Shown: positions 13,393 to 25,962 of the stretch, piece after piece
Position numbering within the stretch: position 1 is the first letter of the stretch
Layout of the letters: every line of letters begins with the position of its first letter
Source: Apostichopus japonicus
Taxonomy: Eukaryota > Echinodermata > Holothuroidea > Aspidochirotida > Stichopodidae
DNA: 64,000 nucleotides
Assembly (NCBI RefSeq): GCF_037975245.1
Contig: NC_092567.1
Span: 18,358,876-18,422,875 of the forward strand
Reading direction: 5' to 3'
Notes under the pieces: model-generated
Told to the model about the DNA's origin: nothing
What the model saw: the letters and a program-made list of their open reading frames with translations, nothing else
Databases searched by the model: none
Position numbers and translations under genes: made by a program

Positions 13393-16289
13393 GTGAGTGG
13401 TCACATTTGATGAGACCTGTTGGAGATTAGGTAGGGAAGGGGGAGGTAATGGCTCGTGGAGGTACTACTGTAAATGGGGGCTTTGGGGACTACTTGATTT
13501 GGTGCCTTCGGTGGTCCTGGCAGTGGAATTTTCTATTGTTCTCATCCTCGGGGAGTGGGGGGGTCAGGGGGTAGGTTAATTCTTTCAGCATTGTGGAACT
13601 CTTTTATGATTAAGCTTACCAGTGACTATAGTAATTGAGAAGTAAAATATCCCTTAAAATTAAATTAAAAACCCAAAAAAACTGACAAACATTTACAGGT
13701 AAAGTGTGGTATAATATAATATATTTCAAGTGATCTCTGAGCAATGATCCATTAAACAAAGTTTACAATAATGAAAATTAGAAAAAAGTGGCAAAATATT
13801 TTGGCCACTTTTAAAATTAAAAAAAAGACATAAAGAATGTTATTTGTGGCAAAACACTGCCCAATTTAATGAACACTGACGAAGACACGGCCATGAGCGA
13901 TTAGACTTGCCAGCCGTTATTGATAATTATTTCTAAAGACCCGTACAAATGGCTTGGGCATGCACACTGCATGTCTATGACGGCATGCGAAAAAAAGTCT
14001 CTACGACCACCAAAATGTATTCGTATAGGTTTCGTTCTTTCTATCCCCAATATGGCTACCATTGTTGAAATGGAAGCAGTTGTTACCAGCCATTTGGCTG
14101 ACACTGCTGAGTTTTTTTAGTCTAGTCCACTTTAAGCTGATGCAAATTAAGACTGCTTCAAATCTTGATAATTCATTGTCATAAACACAATGACACTGTG
14201 GTGTTACCGATGGTTAATATAGGTGTTACAACGTTCAAATTGAGTCCGGTCACGTTTATTCCGGAGGTTTTTTTGGCCGGATTACAACGACGACCATTTT
14301 CGACGTTCAGTCTACATCCAATGCCTCGACTTACAGTTTTGTTTCGATAAATAAAATTTGTCACCAAACACAAATAGTCGATACAAATATTACAGTCAAA
14401 TATATATATCGTTTATGATTATCGTACCAGCCAAAATGGAACAAACAGATATACATAAGTCCTAGGTAGGATGAAAAGTATCATTTCTTATATTTCATAT
14501 GGAAATTGTACTAAAAAGCACCAAAGATAATTCAAATTATGTACATGTAAGCCTATGGTCAGCTTACCAGTCATTGCCACAACATATATACCATCCTCAG
14601 TAGTAGTAGCATTGCTCCCTTAAAATAGTAAAATGAACTGAGTCGAGAACAGCAAGACCTAGAAAATTGTTGCCACTTCTGAAACAGGCATTTCTTGTGG
14701 GGGGGGGGGGGGAGGGGCCGCATTTTAACAACCGTTAAAAATCATTTCACTACAAACGGTCAGTCAACCAAATTATCCAAATTTGAAATATTTAAAGCAT
14801 CAATATAAATGGTTTTCTTTACTAACCCTCAGTACCTAAAATTATGTTTGAATTTAGTGCAGCATTAACAAATATGTAACAAATTGCTTGTGACAAGAGT
14901 TTTCTCATGTATATACTGTACATCAATTGTATATGATACTCCCAGGCTTAAGAAGAGTTTTAAATTACTCTTGGCAAATAAATCTATAGGTTTCCCCAAA
15001 AATAATTCTTAGACTGTTTCATGTTAAACTATCAATTTTTTTGCAGATCATACTTTCCTAAGCTACCAGATATATTTTCAGGGAAGACAGAATTTTGTTC
15101 TTCTACCCCAGTAACCCCTCTAGCGGAATAACACACCCTCTTGTTGAGACCAGAATGCAGAGATACAGTTCAAGGGTGACTAGGCACTGATCTCCATAAA
15201 CCAGAGTTGATCTCCACAGGTAACACTAAGTTACTTGTGTATCACTCGACTGTGTGCGTAGTTTACCACTGTGTGTTTGAAGCTCAATATTGCACTATCA
15301 GTAAACATAGATTGGCCATACAAGCCAGAGAAATTTCTTGACAAACACAGAGGTGTAAAGATATGTATTTGACACAGAATTGAACATGGTCAAGCATTCT
15401 AATAAACAGGTAAGAAATCATAGTATCTGTCCGAATAGATTAATTATAGTTTAGATCGTTGTGAATATTGGTTTTATTTCTATAAATGGCCAAAAAGAAT
15501 CCTTCAAATAGCATATTGACCCATATATGGAGCCATAGGAAACTTTGGCACCAAGCATACTGCATCAATCCAACCCCTTCCCCTTTTCCCCATTCTTACC
15601 CATATTCCCAACAATTTCCCCCTCCCCCCCCAACCCCTTTCTCACTCTCCTCTAGAAGGCTCTTGTTATTACTACTTTACTGTTGCAATTAAATCACACA
15701 TGGACATGAAAAGGATATCACCAAATTTATCTTATTAACACTGGTTTGGAATGTAACAATAAACTTCAGGTCATAGGTCAATCTGATTCCCAGCTCCAAG
15801 TCATATGACTGCTTTATCACTAAATGATAAACAATTTAAATATTGCAAAAAATTTGAAAAGAAATATGTACTTGATAATTTTTGGGGGCTCCTTCTACCA
15901 TATTTGAGACCCAATTTATAGTTAAAAGGGAAGATATTTCACATCAATAGTGTCAGTATCTGTATGATCGGACTCGAGGGAGTATATTACTTGCATAAAT
16001 TTTGTCCTCCGTTTTTGTGGCTATTTTTTCAAGTATATAATGAAATCTCTCTATTTATTCTAAGCTCTATTCAGTAAACTGTACAGCTTTTGAATGAATC
16101 CTTCTTGCTGCCAATAATAACTACTTGGTTAAAATAAATGAATATGCATGAGACCAATCAGGGTCGCAAGAGAGCAATTCATTGTGTGCTATGAATGGAT
16201 CTAAAAGCAACCGCTTTATACTAGGGACTCTATTATAACGGGATGCAAAAATCATACCATAGTTCGGTGAAGAGTACATTGTTCATTTT

Positions 16290-16810
16290 GCAGCCACCAT
16301 GGAAACTTGTGAACACAAAGGTTGTCACAAACTTAGCAAGTGCCATGACAGGCCAACCCATCAAATGGCGTTTGGACGGTAGAAACAAGCTTGGAAGGTG
16401 ATGAACTTAGTATGTGATGATAGGCCAACACATTACCTACCCTAACATGTGTAGGACATGTCAGTTGAAAATTTCCATCTTAGTTCTTCCAACCTTGGAA
16501 GGTGATGAACTTAGTGTGTGATGATAGGCCAATCCATCATCTATCCTATGGTGGGTAGAACATGTCGTTTGAAAACTTCTATGCCCTAGCAACCTTGTAA
16601 GGTGATGAACTTAGTGTGTGATGATAGGCCAAGCCATCATCTACCCTATGGTGGGTAGAACATGTCAGTTAAAAACTTCTATGCCCTAGCAACCTTGGAA
16701 GGTGATGAACTTAGTGTGTGATGATAGGCCAAGCCATCATCTACCCTATGGTGGGTAGGACATGTCAGTTAAAAACTTCTATTTTTGCCCTCGATGATGA
16801 ACTTAGTGTG
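16290..16810 (+). repeat. 100-bp minisatellite, about 5 units
   Basis: Units containing TTGGAAGGTGATGAACTTAG start at 16391, 16495, 16595 and 16695, with degenerate flanking units. The spacing is 104, 100 and 100 bp. Later units are nearly identical, suggesting recent expansion. Confidence 0.85.
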
Positions 16811-17659
16811 CGAGTCACAGGAGCAATAAATTGTAGTACTTACAAGAGCACTCTATGGTGGTCCTGAATGGACAGATGAGTATGTAGACTTACTGTGTTA
16901 GTATAGCAGTAACAAGTCAAACACACAATCTTTGTCTTGTTGTCAAAATGAGTGCAACGCAGCAACTCGACAGGCTGATAATTTTCGTCAAAATGTAACA
17001 TGAGAGTATACCTGTCAACTTGACAAAAACATAAAAATTTGTCAAGATGTGGCATTATATTAACGCCCTAGTCTATAAATCGCCTGTCCCTTCAGAGCCA
17101 CCGTAGTAGGCTTTCTGTACAAAGAAAATAATACCACTAGGCCATAGTGTATCCACTGATATTTGGTCACATCAATGATGCAAATTAACTCAAAAGTAGA
17201 ACTTCCTAAAGTAAGGATTTTGCCAGGGTTATAAGGGCCTCTCGAAAAAGTCTTACTATAGATGACATTGATAATTCCAACATGGATTAAAATATCAGCA
17301 AAATGCTATTCAATGTAAAAAAAATACAAAAGTACAAACAATCATCAAGGTTTTCATCTCCATTTTTCAAACTTAACGATAAATCACTGATAGCACACCA
17401 TAGGATCTCAAAGCAGGATTCAGGGTTCATTTCCAGAAATGGGCTTTGTTTTTGGAGACTACCTTTTAAACAGTCTTTTGATTGTCCGAGACAACAAAAA
17501 CGTCTGTTCAGACGACCACAATCGAGTCGCCCGCTGGAGGACTAGTTGCTAACATCCAGTTTAGATGGCATTGTAACTAAAATCCCCCCCCCCCCCCCCG
17601 GAAGAGATCAAGTGATGGATTGGTATCGCCTTTGATTCACTTTGGAAAAACTGTAAACA

Positions 17660-17890
17660 AGCTTATGAGCCACACGAATGGTTCGAGTCACTCCAAGATT
17701 AATGTAAGTCGTCCAGTTACAGAGTTGTTGACAATTGACAATTCATAATCATGGACGTTAAATATGAATGTAAGAGACTGACTTCGTTCAGCTTGCGGCT
17801 TTGATAAGCCAATGAGGCTTGTTCCTGCTTGCAGGAGGATTTAAAATACATACATACATACATACACGCATACATACATACATACATGCA
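17660..17890 (+). mobile_element. tRNA-derived SINE-A, copy 1
   Basis: This is a copy of a roughly 240-bp family also found at 25.2, 52.2, 52.5 and 53.8 kb. Shared parts are a B-box-like GGTTCGAGTCACTCC, a conserved body (CATAATCATGGACGTTAAAT, CGGCTTTGATAAGCCAATGA, CCTGCTTGCAGGAGGAT) and a (CATA)n tail. The tRNA head is degenerate here. Confidence 0.7.
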
Positions 17891-18376
17891 AACCTCCACG
17901 TCTCTTCCTGCAGTGTAGATACTGGTCGTTCTTCATTCACTGTTTTGCTCAATCTTTTTGGTCTACGAAATTTACTGTTTAGACGACCAAAAAGTGTGAC
18001 AAACCACTTTGACATGTTTAAATGTGACTCGAGAGAAAGACAATCCCAATTACTGAATTTAATGGTGACGGGGCAAAAAGTCACCGGTAAAAATAACATA
18101 CTAACTGTGATGTCTCCAGCCACCTTCCGCACACTGGAATATCTGCAAGAATGGACCGTTTTCCTGTTTGATGATATTGTCAATATTCTGTAAGCTTCTT
18201 TCAGTAATAAGATTCTTGAAGTTGACTCAAACCCCTAATTTCCTGCTTTGAAGTTTTCTGTGCACATTTTTGTTCAAATCGACTACTCATTCGTCATAAT
18301 AGTGTCCTGACAGCTGGACCGGTGGTTGACTACTTTCACCTTTGACCTCCATCGCCATTGGTCATATTTCACCCTT

Positions 18377-21300
18377 TTAACCTTGATCACCGTTGGTCGT
18401 TATGGACGGTATGGTTTCGGCTTGAGCCTGGGCGAGTAGCGCCGTGCCTTGACTTACGGCTGCGCTGTTTAGTAAAGGCTGGTGGTGGTATAAAGTGAGT
18501 ACTTGAGTTGATCCAGCCTGCGAGGATAAAAATAAAAATCTGCATTGCAATTTTTTTTTCCACTTAATCCTCTTTTGACACCTCAACCAATTTCCAGCGA
18601 AAGAGGCAGGGAGAGGGGGAGGCTGGGTCTTTGGTGCTTGTCTAAATTAACTTTAATTGTCAGCGAAAGATATTACAACATGAGGAAGCTTTTATGTATA
18701 TCTTTGATTTATATATATATATATATATTTATATATAAATATATGCAATGGAGGTAAACGACAAAGGCAAATGAATATATATAAATGAAAATCATAATGA
18801 GTTGGAAAATCAAGAACAGTGAAAAAACTTTCAGCCTCCACCGGGATTCGAACCACGGGCCTCCCGCTCTGTACGCGGACACCCTAACCACTAGGCTATG
18901 GACGCTGATTGTATGTCCAGAGGTTCGAAACCGGTAAGGAAGATCGTAATTCCACTGTAGGCGTTTGTCACCTGTATCGAACAATACTAGTTCTGTTTTT
19001 GGTGACATATTTTGCCTTACTCTAGAGATCAAACATGATGCTAACCAACTCGAAAATCTGTGTTCAAAGTATCTCTTTCGAGATCCGGCTTTAGGAATCA
19101 CAATTGATTTTCGAGTTGGTTAGCATCATGTTTGATCTCTAGAGTAAGGCAAAATATGTCACCAAAAACAGAACTAGTATTGTTCGATACAGGTGACAAA
19201 CGCCTACAGTGGAATTACGATCTTCCTTACCGGTTTCGAACCTCTGGACATACAATCAGCGTCCATAGCCTAGTGGTTAGGGTGTCCGCGTACAGAGCGT
19301 TCGAATCCCGGTGGAGGCTTAAAGTTTTTTCACTGTTCTTTATATATAAATATATATATATATATAATGAAATTTGCATCTCTATGATAAAAGCTACTGT
19401 GCAGGTTTTACCTATTGACACGCAAAATTTACAGTAATATTCTGAAGCGGCCAACTCCTGCGGTCTGGATATGCCAATAACGGGATTTTATTCGGTGGCA
19501 GACAATCGAACACTTATCATGCAGATGGAATTATTCCTCACTGTTATTTGAAAACGTCCATCTGGAATACCTTGTTCCTAACTTGAGATATGGTTGATCG
19601 AATGTAACCAGCTAGTCTAATTAGATGAAACCCTCCCAAACTCCAGGCAGTGGATCACAGCGGGTGGTCTGTGATGTCATTATGGCAGATGTTCTTCGAA
19701 AGCTTTACTTTCCAATCCATGCAATCTTCCCTATTAATAATCATTATTGAAATGTGACACATTTGGGAATGTCTTCTTAGCTGTCCATGTTCTCTGTATT
19801 TAGAAATTTCTTAAAACTATTTTCTTTGTCAATAAATGATCTCAAAATTATCCAGAAAAACAGAGAGGCGATTCAAGATCAATTGTCACGAGGACATCTG
19901 GCTTTGCTGCTGCCAATAGCATTAAATGCATTGAAGACTCGCCCCAAACCGTGTGCGGCCATCTGAAAAAGTTAACTCTCCGTTGCTTGCAAGTGAAGCT
20001 TTGTTCGTGTCGCTACAAAATGCAGACAGTACAGTAATGAAACGTGATACCTTGTTATCTTTAGCTGGACCTGAGATGTCCATCGCTGTATTGTTTGTAC
20101 ACTGTGCTGTGGGTATTGACCTCAGCTGTATGTACTGACTGTACACTAGTGTCTAATTACCGATGGTAGCAAGCTGTGTGTGTGTGTATTTTCTGGGGTT
20201 GATGGTGGTGTCTAACACTTCTGTTACACCTCATTCGAAACTAAGTCAGATTACCGGCATTAGACGTTTATTTTTGCGCGAGTCTTCACACCCTTTAAAA
20301 AAAACATCACAAAAGTAGACGTTAGACCATACCTGCGAATGAGACGGATCGTCCATCTCCCGTTGTGAACCCTGGTTAAAGCGCCCTCCATCACCACGAA
20401 TACGATTCATAGCGTGGTTGTGTCTAGATTCATGAAGATATTTCTGTGAAATGATTTCCAAAAAATTGAATGGGATACTGTTTGTCAAGGCAATACAAAT
20501 AAGATTCTTAGCATGGTTGTCTAGATTCATGAAGATATTTCTGTGAAATGGTTTAAGAAATATTTGAATGGGATAATATTTGCCATGGCAATATGAATAC
20601 AATTCATCGTGGTTGTGTCTAGATTCATGAAGATATTTCTGTGAAATGATTTAAGAAAAATTTGATAGAAAACGATTTGCCGAGGCAATTAAAGTGGTCT
20701 CTTTCTTTCATGAAGCATCTACCTTAACATTATTTCTTCCTTAACGATACCAATTTGCATTGAAATAGCTTTAGGAACTATATCACAATTAGAGCAATGT
20801 ACACATTCATTTGAAAGGTCGACCCTCATTGATAAAATAGTCCGAAATGGGCCCACTGAGGCGACATTTTTAGGTAAGTGTTCAGTCATTAGTTTTGGTG
20901 CTTAGCTATGAAAGAGTATGAAATAAATTAATGATACTCCAAAGATCAGGAGGATCAAAAGTGATGTAAGGCATCTTAGAAATTCAACAGAAACAGAAAT
21001 ATTCTGTAGCGAGGGCTGGCAGATGGGGGTTGTGGAATCTGTGATGTAAAGGCGTCTTAGAGATTCCCTCAGTGAAATAGAAAGATTCTGGAGCGAGGGC
21101 TAAAAAATGGGGGTGGGGAATCCTTTGCAAAAACTTCCAACTCTTCTAGCTAAAAATCTTAACCTGTGTGCGTACACTTTCTAAAAGTACCTCGCATAGC
21201 CAACTTAATTGTGACATTGTTTCTCTCTGGGAGACGAAAGTACTGCCTAAAGGCAGTAAACGGCAACACAACTTGGAATTTCATTACCTACAGTTCGGGC

Positions 21301-24300
21301 ATTTTGACGATGATTATCCCAGATTTCTGGGGCTACGAAAGTCGCTGAGCTCTCGACTTACCCTTCTCTCTTTTGGTATTCTGCCCTCAGCCTCTAAGCG
21401 TGCTCTCGCTTGTCTTCTCTTCAGTATCCTGTGGTATTGTTTAGCATTGACGTAGAGCGGCTCCTCTTCCAGCAATTCTGCGGCACCGGCTAACGGAATC
21501 TTTTGCATCGTATGTACACCACCTGCTCCGGGTACCATCTGAATTTACAAATGGACGGGGAAAGAATGAAAATGAAGAAAATTTTAGACTGCTGAACTAT
21601 CTATAGTATGAAATGATCTATGATTTCAACTGAAGGAGGACGGAAGTCAGTGGATATCGCTGACATGCAAGATGGGGGGGGGGGGGGGTTGGCTTGTTCA
21701 TGATTTATCAGGATATCGCTTGTAGGGTCACCAATAGTTAATATGATATATTGGTACAGAAAATATCACATCGCAACTAACCTAATGGATATACACATCA
21801 TTATGCTGTAAACAATAAGGACATCATGAAGGGAGTAGGGGGGGTGGAACAGGGGTGATGGTATGGTTAGCCATCATAGGCGTAGGAGGCTGGGGGGGGC
21901 TGCAGCCCCCCAACCCAAAATTTTTGTGAAAATTTGGGCAATATCATGAGACCTTTTTGGGCACCTACTGAAAGAAAAATAATTTGCAATGTGTTTCCAA
22001 TGGTTAAACTGATATTATCATTATCATTATTATTGTAACAACTTCCCCAATAATTATAACTGATATGGAAGGGTAATGAGACGGCAAATGATTGGCATTG
22101 TTATTGGCATCCGATGTAATAACCGATGCATACCTATATGATATGCACATTAACAAACATTTTCCGCGCGAAAAATTGTGGTTGTATTTTTCGGGCAAGT
22201 CGTTACAGCCCCCCAAATCAAACTGGGCTCCTACTCCTATGTTAGCCATTATATAATAACTTCCACAGTGGGGTTTAAGGGGAATACAATACTCTTCTTA
22301 GCCAACACCGATATATGAATATTCAAGACTACACTGACTGTAGCAGCCAGTTGGGAGAGTTTCCTAATGCTGATACCTCTCTAAACTGTCCTCCCATGAC
22401 ATGCTCTCAAAGCACTGGCATTGACAGTACAAACAGTTCCTGACCTTCATCTGATAGAAACATGATATTGATACTGCTGGCACCGACAATACGAGTGCTC
22501 TGAAGCGGGACATGACCAGAGATGTGCTCACACTGGGCGGCAAGCTGCGCCCAGCAGTTCTGAATGCCGCCCAGCACAAACAGTATTTTAAACATTTCCA
22601 CCCAGCACTTTTTTGATGATAATTTAACAAATTTTACCATTTAACCAAAATCTGGGAGAATACATGGCACAAGAGAAGGAAAAATAGCACCACCTAAGCA
22701 TACTTCATGTGCAAAATTTGTCAAGTGGGTAGAGGGTACCCCACCCATGTGATCCCTCTCCCAGGGTGTGGATCACACTACCGCAAAATCTGCCCGGCAC
22801 TCAAATATTCCTGAGCACATCCCTGCATGACAGTACAGTATCGAATAACCAAGTTGTCCCAACTGGGTGAGAGTAGAGAAACTCAACAGTTCTAAGTGTT
22901 TGGTAAAGTGAATGTACTAGTTCATTATCTTTATATAACAGAACAAAATTAGACATTTGACTTTGGAAATTGTCCCATTACCATGATGACGGTCCCTGGA
23001 TCACTGTTTGGCATGGTGAGAATCTGAGAAGCACTGGAATTATCTATGAATAAATATAACACAATAAAAGATTAAAGTAATTGAGATTAACCACAGCTGT
23101 GTGTGACAGTTATATAACACAGCATAGCATAGGGGACAAACATATCACAAACTTGCCAACATTTTATTCTATCTCAGACAAAGTGACACTTGGGCTTTTA
23201 AAGGCTTAATATAAATCCGACAGTTTCATAATTTGTGGAATTAAAACTTCAATTGTCAACCATCATTTATAGGTTGCATTGTTATGATAATTTTATGAAC
23301 AATTTCACTACCGAAATTTGCATTCATTTTTTTGGGGGCAATTTAGAGGAAAATCACAAACTGGTGAGAACAATATCTAGTACTTACTTTGTGATAGTTG
23401 TGTCTGTGGGAGGCTAACCGTGCCTTCATTGTTACTGTTTACTGGCTGAATAAAGATGGTCTGACCGTCTGCTGTTATGAGCTGTTGTAACTGTAACGAA
23501 TAACGAAGACAATGTTACAGCACATGAATATGCATGAAGACTGAAATGAAAGGGACGAAGATAATTTCACATGTTGAACATATGTTTGTTTCACACAGCT
23601 TATTGAATTGCAAATTTCTGATATTTGCTTTCAGGTTTTCATGGAATATTGTCATGGAAGACTTTGTCAATACTTAACAGGTTACAAGGCAAATTTATTT
23701 CAGTCCCATAGAAGACAAAACCCCATCTTAAGATCTTCTTCCTTCATCTCTGTGCTTATTGTAAGAAACAAAATCTTCCTTTTTATTTGCGAGATCGGGT
23801 GGGCTGGAAGAAAGGGGTAGACTACTACCGAGGTGGGGAGGTGGATAACATTCAAAATTTAACTGTTAATTTTATCTCTGTCTTCTATCAGATAGAAGAT
23901 TCTGTAGTTGATCAATTTTGAATCTTGTGAATAGACATTACATGGATACAATTCAAACATAACACATGTATACTGACCAAACTGAGCTCCAACAATTTAC
24001 AGCATATTCCCTAGCAACCTGTACATACCGGTAACTGGTTACTCTGTTGTCCCTGCAGGATAATTTGTTGTACTTGATTTTGATTGCTCTGTGTCGTAAG
24101 TGTGTCATTTTGTGACTGGAGCTGCTGTGGTTGAACCACTTGAATGGTCTGCTTGAATGGATGAAACAAAGGAGAAACATGAACATATCATGATGTCACA
24201 GTTGCCACTACTACATTATCCAATGACAGGTACGCAGTACGATTGTCAAAGTAGATCTCGTTGTGATCTCAATCCGTGGCATCGCCAAGAAGGGGAGGGA

Positions 24301-25962
24301 GGGGAGGAAGCATGAAGGAACGGGGGAAGAACGCACCCCCGGAAATATCCGGCACCCCTTTGCACTACCCACTCACCCTCCAATGCTGCACCCCATCCCG
24401 CTTCCAAATATATGGCAATACTGATGTCCTCACCATGATGAATGTAATGATGAAGAAGCTACCTAACTTGAAGTGACTCCTGAAAATATAGTTGATTATG
24501 TATGCCAGATTACGGCTGCACCTTATGGATGTCCTCAGGAGATGTCTTAGATATGGATCACGGCAGTGCCCCAGGAAGGACTGTTTGAATTGTGCACAAC
24601 TGGGTGAGTGTGTATGACAAGTTACTAATTACCAGGGTTTATGTTGTTAAGTCATTTGAGAATGCCTTGGTCTTCATACAACGATGTAATCATCTAAAAA
24701 TAACTTTATAACATTTATATAGTAATGATTTAAATTAACAAATTGTTTTATATTTCGTCAGCTAAATGTCGTTCATTGTACCTGTAGCTGCTGATTACTT
24801 GATCCGCTGGGCATCTGCAGCTGGATCTGCCCTGATTGGTTCCCTGCCACCTGAACTGTGATTGGTTGAGAGCCTGATATGATCTGACCTCCACTGACCT
24901 GGACTACCTGATAAAAGTACAAAATTTACAATAATATCAATCGTTCTATTCCATTTTCTCTTATTAATGATATAAGAGTGCGGTGGTTCAGTGGGTACAA
25001 CAGTGCTACAGTGTACACATCTTTACATTTGTACAGAAATTCAACCCATCTTGCATAGTACAGTAGTTTACTTTTGCTACCTATTCCCTGCATAGCCAAT
25101 CTGTGAAACATAGCATTAACAAGAAGGAAACAGATACATCTACTGTATGTATAAAGAGTGAAATGAAAGGAAACCAGGGGGAACGCTTCAAATCCTAGCT
25201 GAGTTAAGCCTCACAATGTATGTACAGTATGTATTTTAGATCCTCCTGCAAGCAGGAACTCGCGAAGAAGCCACCATTGGCTTATCAAAGCCGCAAACTG
25301 ACCAAAGTCAATCTCTTAGAGTCATATTTAACGTCCATGATTATGAATTGTCAACAACTCTGTAACTGGACGAAATACATTAATCTTGGAGTGACTTGAA
25401 CTGGGCACCTTATGATTGGAAGGCACCGGCGTTAACCACTGAGCTAACACTCCTAGCTCCACACATGCATTCTATTAATCACACAATCATCATGATGTAA
25501 TAATTTTGCAACAATTTTGGCCCATTCAAAGAGACTTGGTGAGTAATAAACTTAAGATGCAAATCACAAGGCTGTGTTCATTGTTTTGGTAAATTAAAAA
25601 TTATTAATTGAGGACATCATAATATATATAGTAATACAGAAACAAAGATGTGCATTGAAAACTTATACTGCAGCTGGACTCATGAGTCACAGATTTGACT
25701 GCCAGTGAAGAACTAATGACTGGAGGTTATTTGTTCAATGTGTCTGTGAATCGTCATTCGAGAGAGGGAGGGAGCCAGACATTATGTAAGGTGGTGAGAT
25801 AGGAAAGTGCCGGCGAGAGATTAGGAACCTTACCTGGTTTTGTCCCTGTGCCAACTGAATCTGCTGGAGCCCCGTCGTTTGGCTTTGCGAGTTCTGTATA
25901 CCCTGAATAGCTGATAACTGGTCGGAACTCAGTGCTAGCGACACACCAGAGTTGGACTCCAT
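18377..25962 (-). CDS. nfya: Nuclear transcription factor Y subunit alpha (NF-YA)
   Basis: Eight coding exons in transcript order: 25962-25834, 24907-24782, 24148-24029, 23490-23388, 23043-22982, 21538-21362, 20443-20333 and 18517-18377. All have GT-AG introns and sum to 322 codons plus stop. The N-terminal half (residues 1-180) is rich in Q, S, V and T, like the NF-YA activation domain. Residues about 180-190 read MVPGAG, as in vertebrate NF-YA. The conserved core spans about 204-261: EEPLYVNAKQYHRILKRRQ (helix A1, binds the NF-YB/NF-YC dimer), a linker, then KYLHESRHNHAMNRIRGDGG and RF (helix A2 and the GGRF loop that contact CCAAT). In A2, N and I occupy positions that are R/A and K in vertebrates. 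The last exon is inferred from a good acceptor (TCCTCGCAG), matching phase and Q/A/S-rich composition; it is the least certain part. The start exon has an acceptor just upstream, so the 5' UTR is spliced. A possible ATTAAA signal (- strand) is near 18060. Confidence 0.9.
18811..19343. repeat. Near-perfect inverted duplication with tRNA-like modules
   Basis: The left arm, about 18811-19051, and right arm, about 19110-19343, are reverse complements around a 58-bp spacer. Each arm carries a tRNA-like promoter: A-box TAGCCTAGTGGTTAGGGTG and B-box TTCGAATCCCGG. The right arm lacks about 12 nt just before the B-box (GGAGGCCCGTGG in the left arm). AT microsatellites flank both outer edges. It lies inside NF-YA intron 7. 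Confidence 0.85.
19922..20298 (+). mobile_element. MITE family M4 (TTAA ends), copy A
   Basis: The element is 377 bp, beginning TTAAATGCATTGAAGACTCG and ending GAGTCTTCACACCCTTTAA. The ends are inverted repeats with TTAA at both borders, the target used by piggyBac-like transposases. Three other copies are at 26993-27370 (+), 47118-47487 (-) and 58650-59013 (-). This copy ends 35 bp past the donor of NF-YA exon 7, inside intron 7. Confidence 0.8.
20402..20693 (-). repeat. 98-bp tandem triplication spanning NF-YA exon-7 acceptor
   Basis: Three tandem units of about 98 bp each contain, on the - strand, the sequence TTTCACAG followed by exon text AAATATCTTCATGAATCTAG. The genuine exon 7 starts at 20443. 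Copies of the same acceptor put exon starts at 20540 and 20638. The exonic part copied is about 30 nt, the first 10 codons of exon 7. Confidence 0.88.
20960..21123. repeat. 82-bp tandem duplication in NF-YA intron 6
   Basis: Two diverged units share GTGATGTAA, TCTTAGA, AGCGAGGGCT and ATGGGGGT in the same order. It is purely intronic. Confidence 0.6.
21875..22241. mobile_element. hAT-like MITE in NF-YA intron 5
   Basis: The element is 367 bp, beginning CATAGGCGTAGGAGGC and ending GGGCTCCTACTCCTATG. It is flanked by the 8-bp duplication TTAGCCAT at 21867-21874 and 22242-22249. Next to the ends are inverted GGGGGGCTGCAGCCCCCC-type blocks. It has no coding sequence. Confidence 0.78.
22347..22866. 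mobile_element. MITE family M3, copy 2, interrupted by M2
   Basis: It has the same order of motifs as 13188-13392, split within GGGACATGA... by the M2 insertion at 22517-22825. It is intronic in NF-YA. Confidence 0.75.
22517..22825. mobile_element. MITE family M2, copy 2, nested in M3
   Basis: The element is 309 bp with ends CAGAGATGTGCTCA and TGAGCACATCCCTG. CATGAC occurs at 22511-22516 and 22826-22831. The uninterrupted M3 copy at 13.19 kb has only one CATGA at this point, which supports a 6-bp target-site duplication. Confidence 0.85.
25205..25452 (-). mobile_element. tRNA-derived SINE-A, copy 2 (best head)
   Basis: On the - strand the head reads GGAGTGTTAGCTCAGTGGTT... with B-box-like GTTCAAGTCACTCC. 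The first and last six bases of the head (GGAGTG/CACTCC) pair like a tRNA acceptor stem. The SINE-A body and a short (CATA) tail follow. It is in NF-YA intron 1. Confidence 0.8.

Larger units (their letters stand above)
10218..18376. other. FoxM-NF-YA intergenic region, no gene recognised
   Basis: The two genes converge here tail to tail. I see only short, compositionally unconvincing reading frames. The interval contains a 14-bp tandem repeat near 10.94-11.04 kb, MITE M3 at 13.19 kb, a 100-bp minisatellite at 16.3-16.8 kb, SINE-A at 17.7 kb and several long G or C runs (about 10453, 12516, 14697, 17583). The ends hold the FoxM and NF-YA 3' UTRs. Confidence 0.5.

Noticed and set aside
13901-14373. 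Cluster of short open frames of 60-67 residues on both strands
   Set aside because: No codon pattern, motif or start context distinguishes them from chance.
16290-16810. CRISPR-like array
   Set aside because: Contiguous 100-bp tandem units without unique spacers, in an animal genome.
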